From Porphyromonas sp. COT-239 OH1446 (GTDB lineage Bacteria > Bacteroidota > Bacteroidia > Bacteroidales > Porphyromonadaceae), in assembly GCF_000768875.1 (NCBI RefSeq), contig NZ_JRAO01000010.1:64759-128758 (forward strand): a stretch of DNA of 64,000 bases, written 5' to 3'. Shown piece after piece: positions 1-9,234 of this stretch. A program made the position numbers and the translations under genes. The notes below the pieces were generated by a model. It worked only from the letters and a program-made list of their open reading frames with translations, did not search any database and had not been told where the DNA came from. Positions within the stretch are counted from its first letter, which is position 1; each line of letters opens with the position of its first letter.

Positions 1-56
1 GATTTTACGGTTATTTGACACCTTCAAGCACAAGCAGCCAAATAAGCACAAAATCC

Positions 57-90
57 CCCGACCTTGTGGCTCATTGCTCACAAGGTCGGG
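57..90 (-). terminator. Hairpin near the left edge, possible terminator
   Basis: A perfect 12-bp stem (CCCGACCTTGTG pairing with CACAAGGTCGGG) encloses a 10-base loop. Read on the minus strand it is followed by GGATTTTG, a short T-run, so it could end transcripts moving leftward. The neighbouring gene beyond the window edge is not visible, so its real target is unknown. Confidence 0.5.
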
Positions 91-199
91 TAGAGGGGAG
101 AGGATAGCACCACTGAAAAACACAGCGTCAAGCAGCAAAAAACGATTGGAAAGAACATGGTGATATAACCCTGGCATTGCGCAATAGTCTCCATAGAGA

Positions 200-251
200 A
201 AAAAAAAACGAAGAGGGTGCGGCAGAGCAATTCGATCTCTACCACACCCTC
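200..251 (-). terminator. Rho-independent terminator of the alpha-2-macroglobulin-like gene
   Basis: On the minus strand, directly after the stop of the large gene, a GAGGGTG...CACCCTC stem of about 15 bp with two mismatches closes an 8-base loop. It is followed by TTCG and a run of nine T. This is a textbook intrinsic terminator. Confidence 0.85.
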
Positions 252-276
252 AGACATTAGAAGGGAGAGGGCTCGT

Positions 277-3200
277 CTACTGAGTCTGCTCTCGGACAGT
301 TATTCGCCCACCAAAGCCAGTCGTCGCCGTATATTCGGGGGCGTAGGTAGACTGCACCTGGGCAGAGACTGCCTGATAGACCCCAGAGCGAACAACATGC
401 TGCTCATACTCCAGGCGATATTCGCCCCTATTCAAATGCTCGAAGTAGAAATTCGTTTGTTTATCCTTCGGCTCATAGTAGTAGAGCGTACCAGCCTCAG
501 CCCTCATGTGAGAGAGCTGTTGAGTAGGCTCGGCAAAGCCTATACGAGGATCGCTCAAAGAGACGAAGTCAATATCTCGCTCCAACTTGATATAAATCTG
601 GGTGAGAAGAATGTCCCCCACACGCAGCTCATGCCCTTGATCTAGCGGACGAAGGCGAGTCTCTCCCCCCTCCACAGTCTTGATGAAGAGGCGGCGCTCT
701 ATAGAAAGTTCTCGTCCCGAAGCTCGTAGACTATCGATAGGCACAGGGTATCGGGCGACAACAGCTCCCCAAACCTGCCCATCACGCTGCGTCTGAACCT
801 CGAGCTTGTCCGGGTATTGAGTTCGCTTCAGGCGGAGGGAGAGGTCGATGCGCTCACCCTGCTTCGTTTGCCTAGAGCCGTCTGAGAGGACGAGGGTTAG
901 CTCGGTCTTGTTCATCTCCTTGAGGGCTTCTGCACCCGAGCCACTGAGCAGGGCATAGAGAGCCTCCACAGAGGCAACCTCACTCTCCCAGCCCACCGAG
1001 CGACGCTGGTTGAGCAGCCATTGCCTTAGGGAGATAACGGTCGCTTCATCCTCAGGGGCAATAAGCTGTAGAGCCTCAATGAACTCAGTAATCAGGGTGT
1101 AGTTGCGGTTGATCCACCAATAGCCCCAGGTGCTGGAGTATTTGGCGAAGAACTCCCCGACCTCATCCTCGACGAGGTGCTGTCGTAGAGACTCCAGCAC
1201 GAGCTTGGCTACCTCTGGATAAGCTCTGCGCAGGGCCATTGCTGCACGGGGCTTGTCGTAGAGGGGCAGGTGCAAGGCCATCTGCCGGAGGCGATCGGTG
1301 TGGTACTTGACAAGGCTCTGATTGCTCTCCCTGCGAGCCTCGGGGGCTAGCTCGAGTAGATAGAGGTAGTCAAGGACTAGACCGGAGAAGTAATTGGGGC
1401 TCTTCGCCCCTTGGGCTTGCTCCTCAGACATAACTTCAGAGACGTAGGCCTCGAGTGGAGCCCAACCCTTGGAAATCATCTGTTCAAGCCCACTTGAACG
1501 TCTGTCAGGGGGCAATAGCTGACGTAGCCTAAGCAGCTGACGCATCACCACGTTTGTTACATAGATATTCCCTGACATGCCTGAGAACCAAGACCACTTA
1601 CCATCGGGCTGTTGCAGTTCAGCAAGTTGCTTGACGAGCTCAGCCTCGATAAAGGGGCCTTCACGCTTAGCAGAGTCGAGGAAGGTGAAGAGCTCTGAGG
1701 CCCGACGTCTCTCCTCTCTTAGATCTTCGCTCCATGGTCCTTCACTGCCTGGCAGCAGAAGCAGGCTGTCTCGGCCAACTCTTAGGGAGAGGCCCAGGGC
1801 CTTGGCTCGCTCTTGCGCCCAGGATTCCAAGCCAGGAGTGAGGGCAATGTGTCGAGCGAATACTTGAGTGAAGAGGTTTGCGCTCAGCGAGATCGCATTG
1901 GTAGAACGCTCTCGGACGATCGAGGGCAGACTCTCAAGAGCTATGAAGAGTGGGTTGCTCTCGAGGCGCAGATCGAAGCGGCCAGCCTCTGGCCTGAAAA
2001 TTCCCGTAGGATAGAGCTCTGCGAGGGAGATCGTTCTCCGCTCGGCCTTTTGCAAAGTAAAGGCAAGGCCTTGAGCGGTCTCCTCTATGGCGGGCAAGAT
2101 CGCTAGGGCATGCTGCTCTCCATCGGAGAAGTTCTTCCCTCGGGCCATGAGGCGCACCCCTACGGAGTCTAGGCCCTTGGGGGTATCGAAGCTAAAGTGA
2201 TAGGCCTGCCCCTTCTGAGGCTCAAGGGAGAAGGATTTCTGCTCACTCAGCAGGATGCGCTCCGTCCTTAGGTCGAAGAGCTCCAGGGTGATCTTCCCCT
2301 TTTGGGCCTTGTCTGAGGAGTTGTACAGCTGAGTCGAGAGGCTTGCATGGTCTCCCTGACGCAGCTGCCGTGGCAGGAAGGGTCTAAGCATCAACTCTCT
2401 ATAGCTCTCCACATAGGCACTTCGATGACCCACAGAAAGATCCTCCGTATGCGCAACGAGCTCGACGCGCCAGCGGGTTAGGGCCTCGGGCAGATCAAAA
2501 GACCAAGACACTTCGCCCGAGGAATTACTCTGCATCCGAGGGCGGAAGAAGGCTAAGGAGGAGAAGTTGCGCCGCACCACGGGCTGCTTACCCGAGGGGG
2601 CAGGCCGAGAGCTATTGCCCAGCTCCTTTAGAGCATCAGGGAGGGCTGAGCGGTCTATCTCTATCTCGGGCTCGTGAAGGACGCCCATCGAGGCATCCTC
2701 CTCTTCACTCTCAAGAGACTTAGGGGCTTGCATAGCGATCACTCCTGAAACCCTACCCGCAAACCTCGTAGCAAGAGATCCGACGGCAATCATACGACCG
2801 AGGCTTCGACGCTGTCCTACGCCCGAGGAATAATCAATGCAACCATCGTACCAATCCCCGTACACATCCCAGTAGCTTTCATAGCTCCTGGGCGTACTTA
2901 TGGAGTTGGGGAAGAACTGATCCTCAAACAAATGATCGATCCCATAAGAACCACGAATAGGACGCTGCACGGGGGCAAATCTATCGAGGTACAGCCCATT
3001 AACCTTGTCCAAGGCACTGTCGAACATCCATGCGGCCAGGGCTGCCCGTACGGGCTTGCCATCCTTCAAGATCTGTAAGCTCCAGGTCTCGTGGCTACCC
3101 GCACGCACTCGGTTGCGAAAGCTCTGCCAGCGTAGCTCAAGCTCCCTATTAGGCAGGCGATACTCGTATTCAAGGCGACGCTTGTATAGGCGGGCATTGT

Positions 3201-6087
3201 GCACCATATAGACATCGACGACAACGCTTTGGCTACGTCCCTTGAGGTCTATGACTAGGTGATGGAGCTTCTTGGCCTCGGAGCGAAAGTGTCCCATGCT
3301 GTGGGTGCGTCCATCGACCGAGACACGATAGCTGATGTAGCTCGTAGGGAGGCTAGAGGCAACGAGGAGGCGAGGCGGATGCTTCTCGTCGTAGTAGTCT
3401 CGCACGGCCCTCACCCAGAGGGCCTCGTTGTCGATAGTCATGCGTTCGTCTGTGGGGCGATAGAGGACGAAGTTTGTCGTGTCTCTAAGCACTTTACCCG
3501 AGGAGATCTGAGCCTCAGTACAGATCTGATACTTGCCTGAGGGCAAGGAGGCCGTGTGGGGGGCTAGATTGATCTCTTCGCCTGTCTGACCACCCCCCTG
3601 ATGGACGACCTTGCCTTGGCCTAAGATCTCATAGCGAACGGCCAATGGCTGAGGGTCGGGCTTTTGATGTCGCTGCATCACACGGATTTTGAGGGGTTGC
3701 TCGAGGAGTGAGGCGTCGAGATACTCTGGGAGGTCAATCTCTACGGCACTGGGCTTACCCACGGGGAGAGTCAGATAGGTCTCCTGCGTTTGCGCTTCGC
3801 CCGTGGTGCTCACAGCCTTGATCTCGAAGGAGTAGCTGATCCAATGATATTTGATTTGATCTGTGCCCTCGGGCTCTATCGGATCGAAAACGAAGCTCAG
3901 CTGGGCACGACCCTCTTCGTCAGTCTCCACCTCCTTGATCTCGAAGGAGTTTGCATGCCCACGGGGGCTATGAATCCCAGCTCGGTAATACCTATACCCC
4001 TCGCTCACATTAACCTCGGCACTCAGGCGTACGCCCGAGATCCTTGCACCAGTGAGGTCTACAGCACGTACCTCTATTCGGATCGTATCCCCTCTCTCGG
4101 GTCGCACCTCTGGGATCTCTGGGATCTGTAGCTCAAAGGTGGGTGCTTTGTACTCTTCTATACTGAACGAGGCCTCACGCAGCCTCTTGCCTGCCTTTAC
4201 GACCCTCAAGTCATAGCTCCCTCTAGGTTGATCCTTTGGGGCTACGAAGCTGTAGGTGAAGCGACCCAGAGCATCCGTCTCGACATCGACGGAGAAGTGC
4301 TCTTGGCTCGAGGGGGTAATGAGCCTTAGGCTAAGCTCCTCATGGGGCAATACACGACTACGCTCGACGAGAGGCTCTTCCCTGAAGAGGTAACCATAGA
4401 TCTGCACCGTATCGCCAGGGCGATAAGCCCCTCGATCGGAGGTAACAAAGGCTGAGACCTCCCCCTCGAAAGGGCTATCCATATAATTCCCATAGTTGTC
4501 ATGCTGGGAAGCAAGCGGGTCAAAGGCATCCAGGCTCACGAAGAAGCCTTGATGATCGGCCACTCGCAAGCCCTTGCGCTCAGACTTGGGCAAGGTCATC
4601 ATCCCCTCTTGGTCGGCTTGCAGGAGCGTGCGCACCGAGTCCGGGGTGAAGTAATGGATGCGCTCGCCCGAGAGGGGCTCTCCCGATACACCGTCAAACC
4701 ACTGTAAGGAAGAGGCTTCGCCTGCATGGGGCTTGTGCCAGAGAGGGTACTTGTTCGTGAGCTGATAGTCGAGATAGCGATGCTCCCAGCCCTTGAAGTC
4801 GCCCTTCGTGGCACGCTTATGGGGGATGGGTGTGATCTGTATATAGTACTGACCGAGGGTAGGATGTAGCTGTGAGTCTTTGAGTACGAGGGTATCTATC
4901 GAGCGATCCCACTGCTCATGCTCTCGAAGCTGATAGGTGAAGGTCTTAACGAGCTTCATCTGCTTACGTTCGGGGATGAAGATCGGGGCTATCGTGGGGG
5001 CTTGGTAGACCGATATGCGGCACGCCTGTAGGTGCTGGTGCTCGAAGCACACGACCTGCTCTCTACGTCCCACGACCACATTGCTCCCTAGATCGACAGA
5101 GAGGTTCGGACGAAGTAGCTCCTCCCTCAAGCTCTTGATCGGCCTGATCGAGGCAGCATGGCGAGACGATGGGTAGAGCTTGAGGAAGCGATCGATATGC
5201 TCCACCTGAGCTCGGGTGCTATAGTTGTGGGCATTGGGGAGCAAAGTTGGCAGGAGGTGGAGGATCTCCGAATGACGCTCATAGCGGTCAATGAAAGCCT
5301 TGTACTCCTCGGCCTTAAACTCCCTTCTCCATCCACGAGACGAAGAGAAGTAGAGATACTCGTACTCGGCCATCATCCGCTCTCGACCTATTGGTAACCC
5401 TTCGGCATAAGTGCGGATACGCTCCTTCCAATATTCCTTGTTATCGCCGACCAAACTCCTAAGAGTGTGAAAGATGAGTGCCGCATAGGTCTCTCGCCAT
5501 GGGTGCTCGGGCTGGATCATTAGAGGGATGATCTCCTCGGGGACTCTTCTGCTCAGAGGAGTAAGGTTGGCCAGGGCCTCGCGTGCCAAGGCTTGGGTTC
5601 GCTCCTCATACTGCTGCTGAGTCCATCGACTGGGATCAAGAGTATCGACCAGGGCATCGGTTTCTTGCCTACGTGGCCTGTCTTCGTAACTATTCCATCC
5701 ATGTATGCGATAAACATGGTAGATATAGGCCAGCAAGAGGCTACGCTCCTCTGCTCGGAGCCAAGTCTGCCGACGGGCTCGGTCAAGCTGCTCGAAGATC
5801 GGACGCCGATCGAGATCTCCGTAGAGATCCCTATGTGCAGAGCGCAGATGGTGCAACCCGATGAGTAGATCGGGATAGCTCTGCTCTTGAATCGAGAGCT
5901 CCACGAGCTGGGCGGACAGAGTGGCCAGCTTCTTGGGCTGACTGAGCCTTTGGGCCTGGTCTATCTCCGTCTTGAGCTCTGTACGCTGGGCTGAGCCTTG
6001 CTTCGCCCGCTGTGCCTCTAGGGGCTGCATGGGCAGCAGTAGGAGGCACAATCCCACGAGGGAAAGAAGTCGTGTGAAGATTTTCAT
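277..6087 (-). CDS. Alpha-2-macroglobulin family protein, large exported
   Basis: A 1936-residue protein. The N-terminus is a typical signal peptide (MKIFTRLLSLVGLCLLLLP..., ending near LEAQ), so it is exported to the periplasm or envelope. Around residue 560 it carries the macroglobulin MG2 signature (TSDRGAYRPGDTVQIYGYLF), and near residue 1230 an A2M-domain-like stretch (YVESYRELMLRPFLPRQLRQG). Further on comes the helical region with LQQPDGKWSWFSG, typical of the thioester-domain scaffold. The thioester motif (CxEQ) expected in classical members is not seen: the corresponding stretch reads RERSTNAISLSANLF. Bacterial members are thought to trap or inhibit proteases or protect the cell envelope; without the thioester, covalent trapping is unlikely. 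The gene stands alone, with its own -7 box and terminator. Family assignment is firm; the cellular role is inferred. Confidence 0.85.
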   Translation of the reverse strand: MKIFTRLLSLVGLCLLLLPMQPLEAQRAKQGSAQRTELKTEIDQAQRLSQPKKLATLSAQLVELSIQEQSYPDLLIGLHHLRSAHRDLYGDLDRRPIFEQLDRARRQTWLRAEERSLLLAYIYHVYRIHGWNSYEDRPRRQETDALVDTLDPSRWTQQQYEERTQALAREALANLTPLSRRVPEEIIPLMIQPEHPWRETYAALIFHTLRSLVGDNKEYWKERIRTYAEGLPIGRERMMAEYEYLYFSSSRGWRREFKAEEYKAFIDRYERHSEILHLLPTLLPNAHNYSTRAQVEHIDRFLKLYPSSRHAASIRPIKSLREELLRPNLSVDLGSNVVVGRREQVVCFEHQHLQACRISVYQAPTIAPIFIPERKQMKLVKTFTYQLREHEQWDRSIDTLVLKDSQLHPTLGQYYIQITPIPHKRATKGDFKGWEHRYLDYQLTNKYPLWHKPHAGEASSLQWFDGVSGEPLSGERIHYFTPDSVRTLLQADQEGMMTLPKSERKGLRVADHQGFFVSLDAFDPLASQHDNYGNYMDSPFEGEVSAFVTSDRGAYRPGDTVQIYGYLFREEPLVERSRVLPHEELSLRLITPSSQEHFSVDVETDALGRFTYSFVAPKDQPRGSYDLRVVKAGKRLREASFSIEEYKAPTFELQIPEIPEVRPERGDTIRIEVRAVDLTGARISGVRLSAEVNVSEGYRYYRAGIHSPRGHANSFEIKEVETDEEGRAQLSFVFDPIEPEGTDQIKYHWISYSFEIKAVSTTGEAQTQETYLTLPVGKPSAVEIDLPEYLDASLLEQPLKIRVMQRHQKPDPQPLAVRYEILGQGKVVHQGGGQTGEEINLAPHTASLPSGKYQICTEAQISSGKVLRDTTNFVLYRPTDERMTIDNEALWVRAVRDYYDEKHPPRLLVASSLPTSYISYRVSVDGRTHSMGHFRSEAKKLHHLVIDLKGRSQSVVVDVYMVHNARLYKRRLEYEYRLPNRELELRWQSFRNRVRAGSHETWSLQILKDGKPVRAALAAWMFDSALDKVNGLYLDRFAPVQRPIRGSYGIDHLFEDQFFPNSISTPRSYESYWDVYGDWYDGCIDYSSGVGQRRSLGRMIAVGSLATRFAGRVSGVIAMQAPKSLESEEEDASMGVLHEPEIEIDRSALPDALKELGNSSRPAPSGKQPVVRRNFSSLAFFRPRMQSNSSGEVSWSFDLPEALTRWRVELVAHTEDLSVGHRSAYVESYRELMLRPFLPRQLRQGDHASLSTQLYNSSDKAQKGKITLELFDLRTERILLSEQKSFSLEPQKGQAYHFSFDTPKGLDSVGVRLMARGKNFSDGEQHALAILPAIEETAQGLAFTLQKAERRTISLAELYPTGIFRPEAGRFDLRLESNPLFIALESLPSIVRERSTNAISLSANLFTQVFARHIALTPGLESWAQERAKALGLSLRVGRDSLLLLPGSEGPWSEDLREERRRASELFTFLDSAKREGPFIEAELVKQLAELQQPDGKWSWFSGMSGNIYVTNVVMRQLLRLRQLLPPDRRSSGLEQMISKGWAPLEAYVSEVMSEEQAQGAKSPNYFSGLVLDYLYLLELAPEARRESNQSLVKYHTDRLRQMALHLPLYDKPRAAMALRRAYPEVAKLVLESLRQHLVEDEVGEFFAKYSSTWGYWWINRNYTLITEFIEALQLIAPEDEATVISLRQWLLNQRRSVGWESEVASVEALYALLSGSGAEALKEMNKTELTLVLSDGSRQTKQGERIDLSLRLKRTQYPDKLEVQTQRDGQVWGAVVARYPVPIDSLRASGRELSIERRLFIKTVEGGETRLRPLDQGHELRVGDILLTQIYIKLERDIDFVSLSDPRIGFAEPTQQLSHMRAEAGTLYYYEPKDKQTNFYFEHLNRGEYRLEYEQHVVRSGVYQAVSAQVQSTYAPEYTATTGFGGRITVREQTQ

Positions 6088-6114
6088 ATCTCATCCATTA
6101 TTTGTTTCATTCCC

Positions 6115-6122
6115 CAAATGTA
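6115..6122 (-). promoter_or_regulatory. -7 box of the alpha-2-macroglobulin-like gene
   Basis: The reverse strand reads TACATTTG, matching the Bacteroidota TAnnTTTG element, about 28 bases ahead of the start codon. No clear TTTG is seen at the -33 position. Confidence 0.5.
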
Positions 6123-6284
6123 ACCAAAATATGGCTAAACCTCGATGACCCAATACCTCAGTTCGTAAAGGAATATCCTACAAATGTTAATCATCGATGC
6201 AAGGCTGGACTGAGGCTAGTCAGAATGGGTTTGCATGGGGCAGTGGGTAAGCATCCCTCTTGGATCACAGCCCTCCCCCTCTAG

Positions 6285-6405
6285 AGACTCAAATAGGATC
6301 GACAATGAGATCTAAGTAGGAGCTCGAGAGAAGTCCTATCTGAGCCTCGATCGAGAGCCTATTTGGATCTCAATCGAGGATCTATTGGGCCGCTCGGCTG
6401 AGCTC
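6285..6405. repeat. 23-base degenerate repeat array A (strand-switch, divergent)
   Basis: About five imperfect units lie in the 510-base gap between divergent genes. The first two are in the forward sense (AAATAGGATC..., AAGTAGGAGCTCGAG...). The following ones are in the reverse sense (GTCCTATCTGAGCCTCGAT, GCCTATTTGGATCTCAATCG). The rest of the gap (6123-6284 and 6406-6597) shows no gene or structure I can name. Confidence 0.7.
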
Positions 6406-6597
6406 CCCTCTAGAGCGTATCCGAGCCCCTATCGCCCCCTCGGGGCACAGTCCCCAAAGCGAATAGATGGAGCTCTACCCAAGTCTCTCCTCCTCACCGA
6501 GGCGATATGCCAACGATGAGGTTTGTCCCTTTGAGCTTTTTGGACTATTTTTGGGCATTAATTGTCTGTATAGCACTTTGTCAAACCACTTCATAGC

Positions 6598-9150
6598 GTG
6601 CACTTGAAAGATATATTGGCCAGCTGGCGAACCCGCCTCTCTTCGAGCTTCCCAACTGTGGGGTTTATTGCGCTGATGGCCTTCTTGGCCTTGGCCTACT
6701 TCACCCCAGCAGTCTTCGAGGGGCGTGAACTCTTCCAGCATGATGTCGCTGGAGCGAGCGGTACGGCCCAAGACGTACGGGATCACCATGCCCAGACGGG
6801 AGAGACAGCCTACTGGACTAATAGTCTCTTCGGAGGGATGCCCATGTATCAGATCTCGCCGAGCTATCCCAGCATTGGGCTACTCAAACAAGTGCAGGAT
6901 CTCTTGACCCTACAATGGCCGCTCAACTTGCTCCCAGGATACAGCTGGCTGCTCTTCGCCATGATGGTAGGCTTCTTCATCTTCATGAGGGCTCTGCGTG
7001 TACGGCCTTTGCCTGCGTGGCTAGGGGCTGTGATGTGGACTTTCTCGAGCTACTTCATCATCCTCATACAGGCGGGTCATATTTGGAAGCTCATGACCCT
7101 GGCTTTCATCCCTCCAACTATTGCAGGCCTGGTGTGGGCCTACCGAGGGCAGTGGCTCAAGGGCGGTGTCGTGGCTGCATTCTTTGCTAGCTGGCAGATC
7201 ATGTCCAACCACGTACAGATGAGCTATTACTTTGGCTTCTTGATGCTCTTCTTCGCCGTGGGCTACCTCGTTGAGGCCCTCCGAGAGCATCAGCTGAGGC
7301 GTTGGCTCATCGCCACCGCAACCATGCTCGCAGCAGGGGCGATAGCCCTAGCGATCAATGGCTCGAACCTCTACCATACCTACCAGTACACGCAGCAAAC
7401 TATGCGTGGAGGCTCTGCCCTCAGCCAAGGGGCTAGTGCAGCCCCATCTAGCGGCCTTGATAAGGACTACATTACACAGTGGAGCTACGGCAAGGCGGAG
7501 ACTTGGACGCTACTCGTGCCCAATGCTTTTGGCGGTGCTTCGGGGGCGTTGCTGAGCAATCAAGAGGCCTTGGCCTCCCTCGAGCCTCTAGAGCGACAAC
7601 AGCTAGAGAGACTCAATCAATTTTGGGCTCAGCAGCTGGGCCAGCCTCTCAATCATTATTGGGGAGATCAGCCCTTTACCTCAGGGCCTGTCTATGTGGG
7701 GGCTTTTGTCCTATTGCTCTTCTTACTCGGATGCTTCATCGTTCGAGGGCCGATCAAGTGGGCACTGCTTGCTGGCACCGTCCTCTCTATTGTACTCTCC
7801 TGGGGTCATAACCTCATGTGGCTCACGGATCTATTCATCGACTATGTGCCGCTGTACAATAAATTTCGCACCGTCTCCTCAATCCTCGTTGTGGCAGAGT
7901 TTACAATCCCTGCACTGGCCGTGCTGGCCCTGCTCGAGTTCGCCCGAGATCCCAAGGCTCTCCTACGTCGTCCCGTAGTGCTTTCGTTTGCAGGGGTAGC
8001 CACGCTAGGCGTTGCCCTCTTGATCGCCTTGATGCCAGGGACGACTTTCTCTCTGCTCAGTGAGCAGGAGCAGGGCATCTATCGCCTCATGGTCGGACAG
8101 CCAGGGGTTTCAGAGGCCTTGGCGGCACTCAAGACGATGCGTGCGGACATCGTCCGTAGCGATGCGATCCGCTCGGTCATTGTGCTTCTGCTCAGTATTG
8201 GCGTGTGCTACCTATACTATAGGGAGCGTATCACCCGTTCATGGCTCTTTGCCCTCCTGGGCGTAATTACCTTGAGTGATCTTTGGCTTGTAGACAAACG
8301 TTATCTGAACGATGAGCACTTCATCGATGGAGCTGTGGTCGAGCGAATGGCTCATCCGACGACCTCGGCAGACCTCGAGATCGCTCAAGACACTGACCCT
8401 CACTATAGGGTCTTGAACCTTAGCGTCTCCACCTTCAACGATGCTACAACCAGTTACATGCACCGCAGTGCTGGAGGCTATCATGCCGCTAAGCTCAGCC
8501 GCTACCAAGATCTGATCGAGCACCAGCTCTCCCGATTGGGCGATACCTTACGCCCCGCAAATCCCGATGTCCTCAATATGCTGGATATCCGTTACCTCAT
8601 CCTTCCCCCGCAGCAGCGTGGAGCTGCCCCTCGAGTAGCTCACAATGCTGATGCTTTCGGGCCAGCATGGTTCGCTGACAACATCATTGTCGCTGAAGAT
8701 GCGTACGAAGAAATGGAGCTATTGGGCAAGGCTAACCTCAAGAGCACAGCAATCATGGAGCGGTCGGCTCTTGGAGAGCTTCTCCCCGAAGCTCTGCATG
8801 TGGCCGAAGGCTTGGGCTCTAAGGCCTCAGTTCGCCTTGAAAGCTATGTGCCTGGTCGAGCAGTCTACGAGACAGATACCGATCGAGAGAGGCTGCTTGT
8901 GCTTAGCGAAGTATACTACCCCGATGGCTGGCAGCTGTATATAGATGGGGCAGCAGCTCCTATATACCGAGCCAATTACCTCCTACGGGCAGTCAAAGTC
9001 CCCGCTGGAGTGCATCGACTCGAGATGGTCTTCGACCCCGAGAGTATTCATACGACGGAGCTTGTCTCCAGGCTGGCGCAGGGCTTGCTTGCCCTAGGCA
9101 TCCTGCTTTGGCTGCTCCTAGGCTTCCTAGGTCAGAGGCAGGTATCCTAG
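6598..9150 (+). CDS. YfhO-family multi-span membrane protein
   Basis: An 850-residue integral membrane protein. Many hydrophobic segments fill the first 560 residues (for example GFIALMAFLALAYFTPAVF and the stretches near 115, 135, 160 and 215). Next comes a soluble region and a final membrane segment at the C-terminus (LLALGILLWLLLGFLG). The early loop with DVAGASGTAQDV and the overall plan match the bacterial YfhO family, which is related to GT-C glycosyltransferases and acts on lipid-linked sugars in some Gram-positives. In Bacteroidota the substrate is unknown. The start is GTG: the frame is open upstream to a TAG at 6571 but holds no ATG. The last residues before the stop are charged. 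Assignment to the family is good; function is not established. Confidence 0.75.
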   Translation: MHLKDILASWRTRLSSSFPTVGFIALMAFLALAYFTPAVFEGRELFQHDVAGASGTAQDVRDHHAQTGETAYWTNSLFGGMPMYQISPSYPSIGLLKQVQDLLTLQWPLNLLPGYSWLLFAMMVGFFIFMRALRVRPLPAWLGAVMWTFSSYFIILIQAGHIWKLMTLAFIPPTIAGLVWAYRGQWLKGGVVAAFFASWQIMSNHVQMSYYFGFLMLFFAVGYLVEALREHQLRRWLIATATMLAAGAIALAINGSNLYHTYQYTQQTMRGGSALSQGASAAPSSGLDKDYITQWSYGKAETWTLLVPNAFGGASGALLSNQEALASLEPLERQQLERLNQFWAQQLGQPLNHYWGDQPFTSGPVYVGAFVLLLFLLGCFIVRGPIKWALLAGTVLSIVLSWGHNLMWLTDLFIDYVPLYNKFRTVSSILVVAEFTIPALAVLALLEFARDPKALLRRPVVLSFAGVATLGVALLIALMPGTTFSLLSEQEQGIYRLMVGQPGVSEALAALKTMRADIVRSDAIRSVIVLLLSIGVCYLYYRERITRSWLFALLGVITLSDLWLVDKRYLNDEHFIDGAVVERMAHPTTSADLEIAQDTDPHYRVLNLSVSTFNDATTSYMHRSAGGYHAAKLSRYQDLIEHQLSRLGDTLRPANPDVLNMLDIRYLILPPQQRGAAPRVAHNADAFGPAWFADNIIVAEDAYEEMELLGKANLKSTAIMERSALGELLPEALHVAEGLGSKASVRLESYVPGRAVYETDTDRERLLVLSEVYYPDGWQLYIDGAAAPIYRANYLLRAVKVPAGVHRLEMVFDPESIHTTELVSRLAQGLLALGILLWLLLGFLGQRQVS

Positions 9151-9234
9151 CAGACGACTTAGCTCCCCACATCCTCATTGAGATAAGTTAGAGAACAATA
9201 CATTATTAACACTTAATCCAATAACACGTAACCG

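Noticed and set aside
217-645. A 142-codon plus-strand frame at the left edge
   Set aside because: It runs antisense through the terminator and the C-terminus of the alpha-2-macroglobulin-like gene.
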